The notes under the pieces were generated by a model. The model had not been told where the DNA came from and ran no database searches. It saw nothing but the letters and a program-made list of their open reading frames with translations. A stretch of 64,000 nt of DNA from Fibrobacteraceae bacterium. Its GTDB lineage: Bacteria > Fibrobacterota > Fibrobacteria > Fibrobacterales > Fibrobacteraceae. The position numbers and the translations under genes are program-made. Shown in pieces: positions 1-9,130 of this stretch. How positions within the stretch are numbered: the stretch's first letter is position 1; the number at the start of each line of letters is the position of its first letter. The stretch lies in the NCBI GenBank assembly GCA_017625775.1, contig JAGAKE010000003.1:62001-126000 (forward strand), read 5' to 3'.

Positions 1-90
1 AATCGATATAGCAAGTATTTTTCTATAAAATAAAAGATAAAAAAATGGCCATTTAATTATATTTCAATTCGTTATATAAGGATTTTTTAT

Positions 91-2190
91 ATGGCCAAGA
101 ATAAGGTTATTGACGCCGCTTATGACGATTCCCCTGTAGATGTTTCCACCGAGGTAAACTTCATCTGGAGTATCGCAAATACCCTCCGTGGGCCGTATCA
201 GAGCGATAAGTACAAAGACGTGATTATCCCGATGGTGATTATTCGTAGATTCGAATGCGCTTTGGCAGCAACCAAGGAAAAGGTTGTCAAGCAGTTCAAG
301 CAGAACAAGAACTACCCCTACAAGGCGATGTGCAAGATTTCTGGTTTCCAGTTCTACAACACGAGCGAATTTGACCTGGCAGAGCTGTTGAATGATTCCG
401 AGAACATTGCCTCCAACTTCAAGAGTTATCTGAACGCATTCTCCCCGAATGTGCAAGAAATCATCATGAGTAATTCTGCTGGTCTTGACTTCGAGAAGCA
501 GATAGACAAGATGGACAAGCACAACCGTCTATTTGGAATCGTCAAGAAATTCTCCGAGCTGGATTTGAACCCCAAGACAATCGACAATATCAAGATGGGA
601 TATATTTTTGAAGACCTGATTCGTAGATTCTCGGAAAATGCTGAAGCTGGCGACCACTACACGGGTCGTGATATCATCAAGACCATGGTGAATATCCTTT
701 TGGCAGAAGGTTGTGACGATATTTTCGAGGAAGGCAAGGTCATTACCGCCTGTGACCAGGCCTGCGGTACGGGCGGTATGATGTCCACCACAGAGAATTT
801 TATCAAGCGTTTCAACCCGTCTGCAAACATTCGTCTCTTTGGCCAGGAAGTAAACCCTGAATCTTACGCAATTTGTCTTGCAGAAATGCTCATCAAGGGG
901 CAGAATGCGGAGAACATTCGTTTGCAGGACACCATGAAGGCAGATTGCTTTCCTGATACCAAGATGCGTTTTATGGTCGAGAATCCTCCCTTTGGTCAGC
1001 CATGGGGCGGTAAGGATGCCGCTGAAGGTGTGGAAGAGGCTGTAAACATAGAAAAGAATAGGACCAACAGCCGTTGGGGTTCTGGCTATTTGCCTGGTAC
1101 AGGAGATATGCAGTTATTGTTTATCCAGTCGGCGGTTGACAAGATGGACGACCTTTGTGGGCGCGCGGCCATTATCGAGAACGGTTCCCCGTTGTTTACG
1201 GGAGGAACATCCAGTGGTGAATCCCAGATTAGGCGTTGGTTGCTTGAAAAGGACTTGATTGAGGCCATCATCGCATTGCCAACAGACCTCTTCTATAACA
1301 CGGGCATTGCCACTTACATTTGGGTCCTTTCCAAAAACAAGAGCAAGAAGCGTATTGGTAAAGTCCAACTGATTGATGCCAGTGGAATTTGTCATCCTTT
1401 GCGTAAGAGCCTTGGCAAGAAGCGAAATGAGATTACCCCCGAAGACCGCAAGAAGATTACAGAACTTTACGCAAACTTCGAGGAAAATGAACTTTGCCAG
1501 ATTTATGACAACGAAGAGTTCATGTATAGGGAATATACTGTAAAACAACCATTGCAGCGTAGCTACGCCATCAATGATGAACGCATCGAGAACCTTGTTG
1601 TATCTGGCGCCTTGAGTTCCGTTTATGACGAAGCGAAGGTCAATGAACTGGAAAATGCCGAAGAGGAACTGTCTGCAAAGGACGAGAAGACCCTTGAAAA
1701 ACTGAAAGCTGGCAAACCTATTTATGACTCCATTTTCGAAACTCTGAAAGCAAACAAGAGCAAGAAAAAGTACATGGAACCAAAGTCCTTTACTGCCGTG
1801 ATTGAAGAATTGTTCCCGAATTTGGATAAGAAACTACAGGGTAAGATTGTGGATGGGCTTTCCATGATGGATAAGGATGCCGAAATCCAGAAGGACAAGA
1901 AGGGCAACGTCCTGTGGGATAATGATACCAAGGACACGGAAATAGTCAAGTATTCCGAGAAAATTGAAGACTACATGGCAAGGGAAGTCTTGCCCCATAT
2001 CCCTGATGCAGAGGCGTTCTTTGAAGAGGATTTAGGTGCCAAGAAGCCTGTTGTGAAGACTGGGGCCGAAATCCCGTTTACAAGGTACTTCTACAAATAT
2101 CAGCAGCCCAAGGCAAGCAATGAACTTGCGAAGGAATTTGTGGACCTTGACAAGTCTGTGAACAAACGTATTGCAAAGCTGTTTGGTTAA
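91..2190 (+). CDS. hsdM: Type I restriction-modification DNA methyltransferase subunit (HsdM)
   Basis: Adenine-N6 DNA methyltransferase subunit of a type I restriction system; with HsdS it methylates the target, and with HsdR it also restricts. The 699-aa protein has the helical N-terminal domain, an HYTGRD element (residues 189-194), the AdoMet-binding motif CDQACGTGGM (about 221-230) and the catalytic NPPF motif (298-301), so it looks active. An AAGGA Shine-Dalgarno lies just before the ATG. It is the first gene of the restriction locus. The 90 bases upstream are AT-rich and hold no gene. The family call is secure; target specificity cannot be read from this gene. Confidence 0.96.
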   Translation: MAKNKVIDAAYDDSPVDVSTEVNFIWSIANTLRGPYQSDKYKDVIIPMVIIRRFECALAATKEKVVKQFKQNKNYPYKAMCKISGFQFYNTSEFDLAELLNDSENIASNFKSYLNAFSPNVQEIIMSNSAGLDFEKQIDKMDKHNRLFGIVKKFSELDLNPKTIDNIKMGYIFEDLIRRFSENAEAGDHYTGRDIIKTMVNILLAEGCDDIFEEGKVITACDQACGTGGMMSTTENFIKRFNPSANIRLFGQEVNPESYAICLAEMLIKGQNAENIRLQDTMKADCFPDTKMRFMVENPPFGQPWGGKDAAEGVEEAVNIEKNRTNSRWGSGYLPGTGDMQLLFIQSAVDKMDDLCGRAAIIENGSPLFTGGTSSGESQIRRWLLEKDLIEAIIALPTDLFYNTGIATYIWVLSKNKSKKRIGKVQLIDASGICHPLRKSLGKKRNEITPEDRKKITELYANFEENELCQIYDNEEFMYREYTVKQPLQRSYAINDERIENLVVSGALSSVYDEAKVNELENAEEELSAKDEKTLEKLKAGKPIYDSIFETLKANKSKKKYMEPKSFTAVIEELFPNLDKKLQGKIVDGLSMMDKDAEIQKDKKGNVLWDNDTKDTEIVKYSEKIEDYMAREVLPHIPDAEAFFEEDLGAKKPVVKTGAEIPFTRYFYKYQQPKASNELAKEFVDLDKSVNKRIAKLFG

Positions 2191-2204
2191 GGTGAGGGGT
2201 GGAT

Positions 2205-2645
2205 ATGCGAAAAAAAAGTGACAACAAGGTAAAATTGAATGAGTCGAATATAAGTTCCTCATTTGTTTCCGAAGTGAAGCAAATAATTTATTTAGGACGT
2301 CAAAAAGCCTATGCTTCCATAAATTCGGCAATGATGGAAACTTATTGGAATATTGGCAAAAGAATTGTCATAGAGGAACAAAAGGGGGATAAAAGGGCTA
2401 AATACGGCAAAAGGCTCATTCAGGAATTATCCAAGGAATTGACTGGAACATTTGGAAAAGGGTTCAGTCCCCGGTACTTGGCCTATTTCCGCTTGTTCTA
2501 TACGGTAATCCCCGATATCAAGATTTTGCAAACGCGTTTGCAAAATTTGACTTGGTCGCATATTCTTAAGACATTGCGTGTAGAAAACCCCGTTGCCATG
2601 AGATGGTATCTGGATACAACACGCGAAAGCAAAAGATGGATTTGA
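2205..2645 (+). pseudogene. Truncated DUF1016 (YhcG-type) N-terminal domain protein
   Basis: The 146-aa product matches the N-terminal domain of DUF1016/YhcG proteins: an AYASINSAMMETYWNIGKRI helix region, then KYGKRLIQELSKEL and LTWSH...VENPVAMRWYL. Full family members are more than twice as long and end in a PD-(D/E)xK nuclease domain, which is missing: the frame stops soon after WYLD. ATG 2205 is preferred over GTG 2199 because GAGGGG lies just upstream. A 24-bp perfect palindrome lies inside the gene at 2523-2546. It overlaps no part of the preferred hsdS start. It may be a decayed insert or a short surviving protein; DUF1016 genes are often found inside type I restriction loci (family knowledge). 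Confidence 0.7.
2523..2546. repeat. 24-bp perfect palindrome inside the DUF1016 fragment
   Basis: The half site ATTTTGCAAACG is followed directly by its reverse complement. Because it is a perfect palindrome in this frame, both strands encode the same short peptide ILQTRLQNL. It lies where DUF1016 proteins vary in length. Confidence 0.85.
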
Positions 2646-2683
2646 GAAGTGAAGAGTTTGCAATATGTTTAAGGTTTTGGTTT

Positions 2684-4048
2684 ATGCGTAAGATGAAAAG
2701 GTTGCAAGACGAGAGTCGCAGCGGTATGCTTGCATATCGATATGACCGAGCCGAAGCACCGGACGCCAAGGGCGTCAAAGATAGTGGTATTGAGTGGATT
2801 GGGCAAATCCCAAGTGATTGGAAGTGCTGTAAGCAAAAATATTTAATTACGCTTTTAAATGGCAGAGCGTATAAAGATTCTGAATTTGAAGAGGACGGCA
2901 AGTATAAAATATTACGTGTTGGAAATCTGTTTACTAATCCGGTTTGGTATTCCTCTAGTTTAGAATTGGAACCAAATAAATATTGCCAAGATGGTGATTT
3001 GTTGTATTCTTGGTCAATGTCCTATGCTCCTGTAATATGGCATGGTGAAAAGGTGATATATCATTACCATATATGGAAAACCGTTTTATCAGAAAAGATT
3101 GGTAAGATGTTTGCTTACTACTATTTAATCAGTTTGACAAATGCTCTTCAAGCAGAAATCCATGAAACTACAATGGGGTTCATAACAATGGGTGTTATGA
3201 ATAATGCCTATATTGCGTTCCCTCCTCTTGCAGAGCAGCAGAAGATTGCAGATTTTCTTGATGCGAAGTGTGCTGATATTGACCAAATCAGGGCTGATAT
3301 TGAAAAGCAGATTGAAATCCTGACTGACTACAAGAAATCCGTCATTACCGAAGCTGTGACCAAGGGCCTTGACCCAAAAGTTAAGATGAAGGATTCGGGC
3401 ATAAAGTGGATTGGCAAGATTCCTGAACATTGGGGTGTAATTAGACTAAAGAATGCATCTTGGCTGAAGGGTAGAATTGGTTGGCAAGGATTACGAGCTG
3501 AAGAATTTACCGATGAAGGTCCTTTTCTAATTACAGGAACTGATTTTAAGAATGGATATGTTGATTGGAATACATGCGTTCATATTTCAGAACAACGTTT
3601 TAATCAAGATTTAGCCATTCAAATTAAAGAAAACGACTTGTTAATAACCAAAGACGGAACCATTGGTAAATTGGCTATTGCTAAAAACTGCCCAGAAAAG
3701 GTTTCGCTCAATAGTGGCGTGTTTATTATCCGTAATACGGGCAAGTATAAATATGATGATAAGTTCATGTACTATTTGCTTCAATCAAGAGAATTTACTT
3801 TATGGTTTGATTTATCCAATGCTGGGAATAGTACAATTTGTCATCTGAATCAAGAAAAATTTTACAATTTTAAATTTGCTTACCCACCTCTTCCAGAGCA
3901 GAAAAAGATTGCGGATTATCTCGACGAAAAGTGTTCCGAGATTGATGCAACCATCGCCGATAAGCAGCGTCAGCTCGAAACCCTCGACGAATACAAGAAA
4001 TCGCTCATTTTCGAATACGTGACCGGCAAAAAGGAAGTCCCCACCTAG
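2684..4048 (+). CDS. hsdS: Type I restriction-modification specificity subunit (HsdS)
   Basis: DNA-recognition subunit of the type I system. The 454-aa product has two target-recognition halves, each opening with DSGI(E/K)WIG(Q/K)IP (residues about 35 and 265) and each closing with a helical spacer, PPLAEQQKIADFLDAKC and PPLPEQKKIADYLDEKC. The two halves differ between these anchors, as expected for a bipartite target. The open frame extends up to 2603, but ATG 2684 (AAGG nine bases upstream) is preferred because the extra residues lack family similarity. The upstream stretch overlaps the end of the DUF1016 fragment in another frame. Confidence 0.94.
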   Translation: MRKMKRLQDESRSGMLAYRYDRAEAPDAKGVKDSGIEWIGQIPSDWKCCKQKYLITLLNGRAYKDSEFEEDGKYKILRVGNLFTNPVWYSSSLELEPNKYCQDGDLLYSWSMSYAPVIWHGEKVIYHYHIWKTVLSEKIGKMFAYYYLISLTNALQAEIHETTMGFITMGVMNNAYIAFPPLAEQQKIADFLDAKCADIDQIRADIEKQIEILTDYKKSVITEAVTKGLDPKVKMKDSGIKWIGKIPEHWGVIRLKNASWLKGRIGWQGLRAEEFTDEGPFLITGTDFKNGYVDWNTCVHISEQRFNQDLAIQIKENDLLITKDGTIGKLAIAKNCPEKVSLNSGVFIIRNTGKYKYDDKFMYYLLQSREFTLWFDLSNAGNSTICHLNQEKFYNFKFAYPPLPEQKKIADYLDEKCSEIDATIADKQRQLETLDEYKKSLIFEYVTGKKEVPT

Positions 4049-4212
4049 AAAAAGACCAAAAACGCCTAATAAAGTCCCATATCTCGCAAAAATGATGGTT
4101 AATGGGACAAAATATCTTCAATACGGTCTTTTTCTTGCCTTTTTATGTAGAAAAAGACCTATTTTGTGTTTAAGTTGGGTCTTTTTCTCACTTTTTTTTA
4201 TAGAAAAAGACC
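4047..4212. repeat. Five-copy alternating inverted repeat, AGAAAAAGACC, between hsdS and the ATPase gene
   Basis: AGAAAAAGACC occurs at 4047-4057, 4149-4159 and 4202-4212, and its exact reverse complement at 4125-4135 and 4178-4188. Copies 4125/4149 and 4178/4202 form two hairpins with identical 11-bp stems and 13-nt loops, exactly 53 bp apart, so the unit is a diverged 53-bp tandem duplication. The first copy overlaps the hsdS stop codon. Possible roles are termination or attenuation after hsdS, or protein binding in front of the ATPase gene. Confidence 0.9.
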
Positions 4213-4257
4213 TGTTTGGGCAAAAATATCGTATTTTTTAAAAAAAAGTAGGTTGTC

Positions 4258-5709
4258 ATGTCTCAAAAGAACATCATCGGTCGCAAATACGAAATAGCCC
4301 AGTTGCAGGGATGTCTTGATTCCGGAGAGTCGGAACTTGTCGTTGTTTACGGCAGGCGGCGCGTCGGAAAGACTTTCCTTGTCAACGAGTTTTTTGACAA
4401 TCATTTTGACTTTAAGTTAACAGGTGTATTCAACGAGCCGACAAAGGTCCAGCTTGGCCGTTTTGCTGCCTCGATGGACGAGTATAGCGGAACACATTCC
4501 GAAGCACCTGAAAATTGGTTCAAGGCGTTCGACGCACTAAAAATGTACTTAAAGAGCTTGCACAAGAAACGCAAGATTGTCTTTATCGATGAAATGCCTT
4601 GGCTCGACACCACGAATTCCGGTTTTGTGCCTGCTCTGGAAGCTTTCTGGAACGGTTGGGCCGCGGCGCAACGGGATATCGTGCTGATTGCCTGCGGCTC
4701 CGCAACTTCATGGATGACCGACAAATTGCTTGGCGACAAGGGCGGGCTTTTCAACAGGTCTTCTGTTCGGTTGTTCGTGCAGCCTTTTACTCTTCACGAA
4801 ACAGAGCTTTACTTAAAATCCAAAGGGATAGACTGGACTCGTTACGACATTGCGGAATGTTACATGATCATGGGAGGCATTCCGTTCTATTTAAAACAAC
4901 TTAACGCCAAGTGGAGCTTTTCTCAAAACATCGACAACATGTTCTTCCGCAAAAATGCAGTGCTTTGGGATGAATTTGACCATCTTTATCACTCGCTTTT
5001 TAAACAGGCGGACGCCCATATTGCCATTGTCGAGGCGTTGGCCAAAAAGAAAATGGGATTGACCAGACTGGAAATCGCCAAAGAAACGAAAGTGCCGATC
5101 AATGGAAAACTCAGCAAGTTCTTGCGGAATCTTGAAATTAATGGATTTGTACTCCCGTATCAGTTCTTTGGCAAGAAAAAACAGGAAACCATTTATCAAC
5201 TTTCCGATTTTTACTCAATGTTTTACTTTGCTTATATCAAGGAAAATTACGGGAAGGATGAGCATTTTTGGACAAATGGTTTAGATAATCCGTCGAGATC
5301 AGCGTGGGCGGGCTTCACATTCGAACAGCTTTGCAAAAATCACCTGGAACAAATAAAACGTAAATTGGGAATAGCGGGAGTCCTTACGGAAACATCTTCG
5401 TGGTTTAGCAAAATCAAGGACGATTCCGACAAAGGCGAAAAACAGAAAAGAGGAGCGCAAATTGATTTGCTCATCGATCGCAGGGATCGCGTAATCAACC
5501 TCTGCGAAATCAAGTTCTCAATTAATGATTATATGATTGATGCCGATTACGAAAAAGCGTTACGAAATAAAATTGACGCTTTCAAACGAGAAACAGCGAC
5601 AAAGAAATCAGTACAACTAACGATGATAACGACATACGGTGTCAAGAAAAACAAGTACAGCAATCGTGTTCAAAGCGAAGTTGTGCTAAACGACTTGTTT
5701 GAGGAATAA
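4258..5709 (+). CDS. AAA-type ATPase with C-terminal nuclease-like domain (DUF234-type)
   Basis: The 483-aa protein has Walker A GRRRVGKT (residues 26-33), Walker B VFIDEMPW (about 108-115), a winged-helix segment near 255-300 and a C-terminal PD-(D/E)xK-like pattern QIDLLIDRR...LCEIKFS. This layout is that of the archaeal-type ATPase/DUF234 family, whose function is poorly known. It sits between hsdS and hsdR on the same strand and ends 12 bp before hsdR, so it probably shares their transcript downstream of the inverted-repeat array. Whether it helps restriction or is a passenger cannot be told from sequence. Confidence 0.88.
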   Translation: MSQKNIIGRKYEIAQLQGCLDSGESELVVVYGRRRVGKTFLVNEFFDNHFDFKLTGVFNEPTKVQLGRFAASMDEYSGTHSEAPENWFKAFDALKMYLKSLHKKRKIVFIDEMPWLDTTNSGFVPALEAFWNGWAAAQRDIVLIACGSATSWMTDKLLGDKGGLFNRSSVRLFVQPFTLHETELYLKSKGIDWTRYDIAECYMIMGGIPFYLKQLNAKWSFSQNIDNMFFRKNAVLWDEFDHLYHSLFKQADAHIAIVEALAKKKMGLTRLEIAKETKVPINGKLSKFLRNLEINGFVLPYQFFGKKKQETIYQLSDFYSMFYFAYIKENYGKDEHFWTNGLDNPSRSAWAGFTFEQLCKNHLEQIKRKLGIAGVLTETSSWFSKIKDDSDKGEKQKRGAQIDLLIDRRDRVINLCEIKFSINDYMIDADYEKALRNKIDAFKRETATKKSVQLTMITTYGVKKNKYSNRVQSEVVLNDLFEE

Positions 5710-5721
5710 GGACGGGTCTCT

Positions 5722-8700
5722 ATGAAGTTTACCATTAACGAACGTTACGATTACCAGCGCGGAATCATCAACTACCTTAGGGATAGCAATGGTTATAGGG
5801 TTCGCACCAATGCCAATTTCGACCGTAGGTACGCCATCGATGGTGAACTGCTGGTTGAGTTTCTTACGGCAACCCAGCCCAAGAAGGTTGAGGCGCTTCG
5901 AAAGATGTACAAGGGTGACTTTGAGGAAACCCTGTTCAACTATCTCAATCAGGAACTTAACCGTAAAGACGGTAGCTTGATTTCTACTCTGAAGCATGGC
6001 TTTGACATCGCAAACCAGCATCTGGACTTGATGTACACCAAGCCAGCTACCAGTTTCAATAAGGAACTGCTGGAAAATTACGGCAAGAACATTTTTTCCG
6101 TGGCAGAAGAAGTTTGGGCAAGTGATGACGAACGCATTGACCTGGTGATATTCCTGAACGGGATTGCCATCATTTCCTTTGAACTGAAGTCCAATCCCCA
6201 AGGGCAGAATTATTCTGACGCAATCCACCAGTATCGCACCCAGAGAAACCCCAAGACAAGGCTATTCCAGTTCAAGTCTGGCACATTGGTAAACTTTGCC
6301 ATGGACCTGAATGAAGTCTATATGACTACACGTCTGCAGGGGGAGACAACATCCTTCTTGCCGTTTAACATGGGAGATGGCAAGGGCGTTGATGCTGGCA
6401 AGGGGAATCCTGCCTGTACTGATGATTATCCAGTCCATTATATGTGGGAAGATATTCTCACTAAGGACACTTTGATTGACCTTATTTCCAGGTATATCTT
6501 CATCGAGACCAAGGAAAAAGTTGATGAACTCACTGGAAAGAAGTCTAAGACCGAAACAATCATATTCCCGCGATACCATCAGTTGGATTGCCTGAGAAAG
6601 ATCCTTGCCGATGTGGGCGAAAACAGGTCTGCGTTCAATTACCTGATTCAGCATAGCGCGGGTAGTGGCAAGACAAATACCATCGCGTGGCTTTCGCACA
6701 GGTTCTCTTCGCTGCACGACAGTGACGACAAGCAGATTTTTGACAACGTGGTGGTGGTAACTGACCGCGTGGTGGTCGATAGACAGTTGCAGGCGGCTAT
6801 CAGCGGAATCGAGCACAAGTCCGGGCTTTTCAAGCCCATGAAGGACGACTGTACTTCGGACGATTTGCGCAAGGCGCTCGAAGGAAACACGAAGATTATT
6901 GCGACGACAATCCAGAAATTCCCCTACATTGTAGATTCGGTCGCATCGCTCAAGGGGAAGACTTTCGCCGTCATTATCGACGAGGCACATTCCTCTACTG
7001 CGGGCAAAAATATGGCTGCCATTACCAAGGCTCTCGGCAAGGGGGCTTCGGCGGGTTCTGCGGCCGACGGCGAAGATGAAATCGACGTAGAAGATTCCAT
7101 TGTCGATGAAATCAACAGGAACGGCAAACAGGATAACGTATCGTTCTTCGCGTTTACGGCGACTCCCAAGCCCACGACGTTGCAGCTGTTCGGGCGCATC
7201 AACAAAGATGGCCACAGCGAAGCGTTCCATACATACTCAATGAAGCAGGCGATTGAAGAAGGCTTTATTCTGGACGTATTGCAGAACTACATCACCTATA
7301 AGACGTTCTACCAGGTCAACAAGGCTATTCAGGATGACCCTGAACTAGAAACAAAGAAGGCGAAGCGACAGATTGCCCGTTCCGCTGAATTACATGATAC
7401 CAACATTGCCCAGCGTGTAGAAGTCATTGTGGAACATTTCCGCACCACGGTCATGTCTGAATTGGGTGGCACAGCCAAGGCCATGGTCATTACGGATTCC
7501 CGTCAGGGGGCGGTAAAGTACCGCAAGGCGATGGAAGACTATCTGAATAAGAAGGGATATACAGACATCAAGGCTCTGGTGGCATTCTCTGGCAAGGTCA
7601 AGGTGGACGATGAAGAGTTTACCGAACCAAAGATGAACGGCTTTGCCGAAGAAAAGCTGCCCCAGATGTTCGACAAGGATGATTACAAGGTCCTTTTGGT
7701 GGCCAATAAGTATCAGACAGGTTTCGACCAGAAGAAACTCTGTGCCATGTATGTCCTTAAGAAGTTGCGGGGTGTGAACGCTGTCCAAACATTGTCTAGA
7801 CTGAACCGTATTTGTACCCCTTATAACAAGAGAACCTTCATTCTTGATTTCAAAAACGAATATGACGATATGAAGGCCGCTTTTGCCCCGTACTTTACAT
7901 CAACATTCCTTGCCAACTCCGTCAATCCTAGAGGCATTTACGAGCTGGAAAAGAAGATTGATGCCTACTGCATTATCGACTTTGATGATGTGGCCAAGTA
8001 CAATGAATGGATGTATAAGGGCATGATGGACAAGAAGAAGACTGAAATCAATGCCTTGCTTGTACGTGCCCAGAAGTTTGTTGAGAAATACGAACCGGAT
8101 GAACAGCTGGAATTTGTGGGCTTGCTCCGTAGCTTTGTCAGATTCTATGAGTTCATGCTTCAGGTGACTAATTTCCAGGATGTGGAATTGCACAAGAAGT
8201 ATAACTTCATTGTAGCGTTGTTGTCTTACCTAGATATCAAACAGCCAGGAAACGGATTCTCCCTTAAGGACAAGATTAAGATTGATAATTTTGTCCAGAA
8301 GAAAGATGAAGTGCATGAAAAGCCGAACCTTGTTGCCAAGCCTTTCTTGAAGTTGCCTATTGCTGAAAAATTTGGCTTGACCGAGGATAAGAAACAGAGA
8401 TTGTCTGAAATCATTGCGGATATCAATAGCAGAAACGGAACCGCCTTTGATACGGATGTCGCTGTAAAGGCCGCACTCCAGATACGTGACATCATGATGA
8501 AGAACGAAAATCTGAAGAAGAGTGCCGCATCCAATACCGAAAAGGATTTTGCATTCCCGTTCTATGACAATATCGATGACGCCTTGATTGAAGGTTTAGA
8601 CCAAAACGAGTCCTTCTTCTCGCTCTTGCTCAACAATGCGGAAATCAAAAAGGAAGTCCTTGGCATTTTCATGAGTGAAATCTATAAGAGCCTGAGAAAG

Positions 8701-8775
8701 CCTAGTGTGAACGAATTTAGTGGAATGCCGATGGCTGCTGAGAATAAGCCGATGTATAACGAGGGGAAGAAGTAA
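5722..8775 (+). CDS. hsdR: Type I restriction endonuclease subunit (HsdR)
   Basis: Motor and nuclease subunit that translocates and cleaves unmodified DNA. The 1017-aa protein has an N-terminal PD-(D/E)xK nuclease (Asp140, then FELKS with Glu154 and Lys156), an SF2 translocase with Walker A HSAGSGKT (311-318), DEAH (420-423) and FTATP (478-482), a second RecA lobe with TGFDQKKL and QTLSRLNR, and the C-terminal helical domain that docks on HsdM. All key motifs are intact. An AAGGA lies over the stop of the preceding ATPase gene. The stretch around 6900-7200 is visibly richer in GC and in GCG/TCG codons than the rest, possibly a recombined patch. Confidence 0.96.
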   Translation: MKFTINERYDYQRGIINYLRDSNGYRVRTNANFDRRYAIDGELLVEFLTATQPKKVEALRKMYKGDFEETLFNYLNQELNRKDGSLISTLKHGFDIANQHLDLMYTKPATSFNKELLENYGKNIFSVAEEVWASDDERIDLVIFLNGIAIISFELKSNPQGQNYSDAIHQYRTQRNPKTRLFQFKSGTLVNFAMDLNEVYMTTRLQGETTSFLPFNMGDGKGVDAGKGNPACTDDYPVHYMWEDILTKDTLIDLISRYIFIETKEKVDELTGKKSKTETIIFPRYHQLDCLRKILADVGENRSAFNYLIQHSAGSGKTNTIAWLSHRFSSLHDSDDKQIFDNVVVVTDRVVVDRQLQAAISGIEHKSGLFKPMKDDCTSDDLRKALEGNTKIIATTIQKFPYIVDSVASLKGKTFAVIIDEAHSSTAGKNMAAITKALGKGASAGSAADGEDEIDVEDSIVDEINRNGKQDNVSFFAFTATPKPTTLQLFGRINKDGHSEAFHTYSMKQAIEEGFILDVLQNYITYKTFYQVNKAIQDDPELETKKAKRQIARSAELHDTNIAQRVEVIVEHFRTTVMSELGGTAKAMVITDSRQGAVKYRKAMEDYLNKKGYTDIKALVAFSGKVKVDDEEFTEPKMNGFAEEKLPQMFDKDDYKVLLVANKYQTGFDQKKLCAMYVLKKLRGVNAVQTLSRLNRICTPYNKRTFILDFKNEYDDMKAAFAPYFTSTFLANSVNPRGIYELEKKIDAYCIIDFDDVAKYNEWMYKGMMDKKKTEINALLVRAQKFVEKYEPDEQLEFVGLLRSFVRFYEFMLQVTNFQDVELHKKYNFIVALLSYLDIKQPGNGFSLKDKIKIDNFVQKKDEVHEKPNLVAKPFLKLPIAEKFGLTEDKKQRLSEIIADINSRNGTAFDTDVAVKAALQIRDIMMKNENLKKSAASNTEKDFAFPFYDNIDDALIEGLDQNESFFSLLLNNAEIKKEVLGIFMSEIYKSLRKPSVNEFSGMPMAAENKPMYNEGKK

Positions 8776-8776
8776 T

Positions 8777-8887
8777 ATGTCGGAAATAAAAAAAGATAAA
8801 GTTGTTTGGGGAATCCATACCCAGGATGACACGTTGTTTCTTCGGGATAATGTGATTGCGATTGGTTGGAACGCCAAAGGAAAATAG
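8777..8887 (+). pseudogene. N-terminal remnant of a nuclease-type restriction-associated protein
   Basis: A 36-codon frame starts just after the hsdR stop. Its product includes VVWGIHTQDDTLFLRDN and VIAIGW, a conserved-looking start that resembles the front of EVE/Mrr-like restriction-associated proteins (from memory, not searched). The similarity stops at IGW and the frame ends at TAG 8885-8887, so the rest of the gene is gone. The break coincides with an 18-bp sequence repeated at 10658. Confidence 0.5.
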
Positions 8888-8898
8888 ATTGATTAGAA
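8881..8898. repeat. Left copy of an imperfect 18-bp direct repeat flanking the DUF4143 ATPase gene
   Basis: AAAATAGATTGATTAGAA here and AAAATAGATTAATCAGAA at 10658-10675 match at 16 of 18 positions. The left copy overlaps the premature stop of the restriction-locus remnant. Low complexity makes chance possible. Confidence 0.45.
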
Positions 8899-9130
8899 TC
8901 CGGGGTTGAGAGAACGAAATATTTATTAAAAACTAGAGAAGTTGATTTTTTGTATCGTAATAGGCCTAAAATTCATGTTTTTATGGTAAAAATTGGCTCT
9001 TTTGATTGATTTGATGGATCTTATTGATTCAGAAAAAGATGAAAAAATGAAAAATTTACTTTTTGATAATCTTGAAAAGATGTATATTTTTGGTTGTGAT
9101 AATCTTGAAAAATGCGGAATTACTGATATT

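Noticed and set aside
4047-4212. CRISPR-like reading of the AGAAAAAGACC copies
   Set aside because: The copies alternate in orientation, are only 11 bp and form hairpins; spacers are unequal and not CRISPR-like.
6262-7230. Long minus-strand open frame (322 aa) opposite hsdR
   Set aside because: It mirrors the codon pattern of hsdR, lacks domain signatures and lies wholly within a confident gene.
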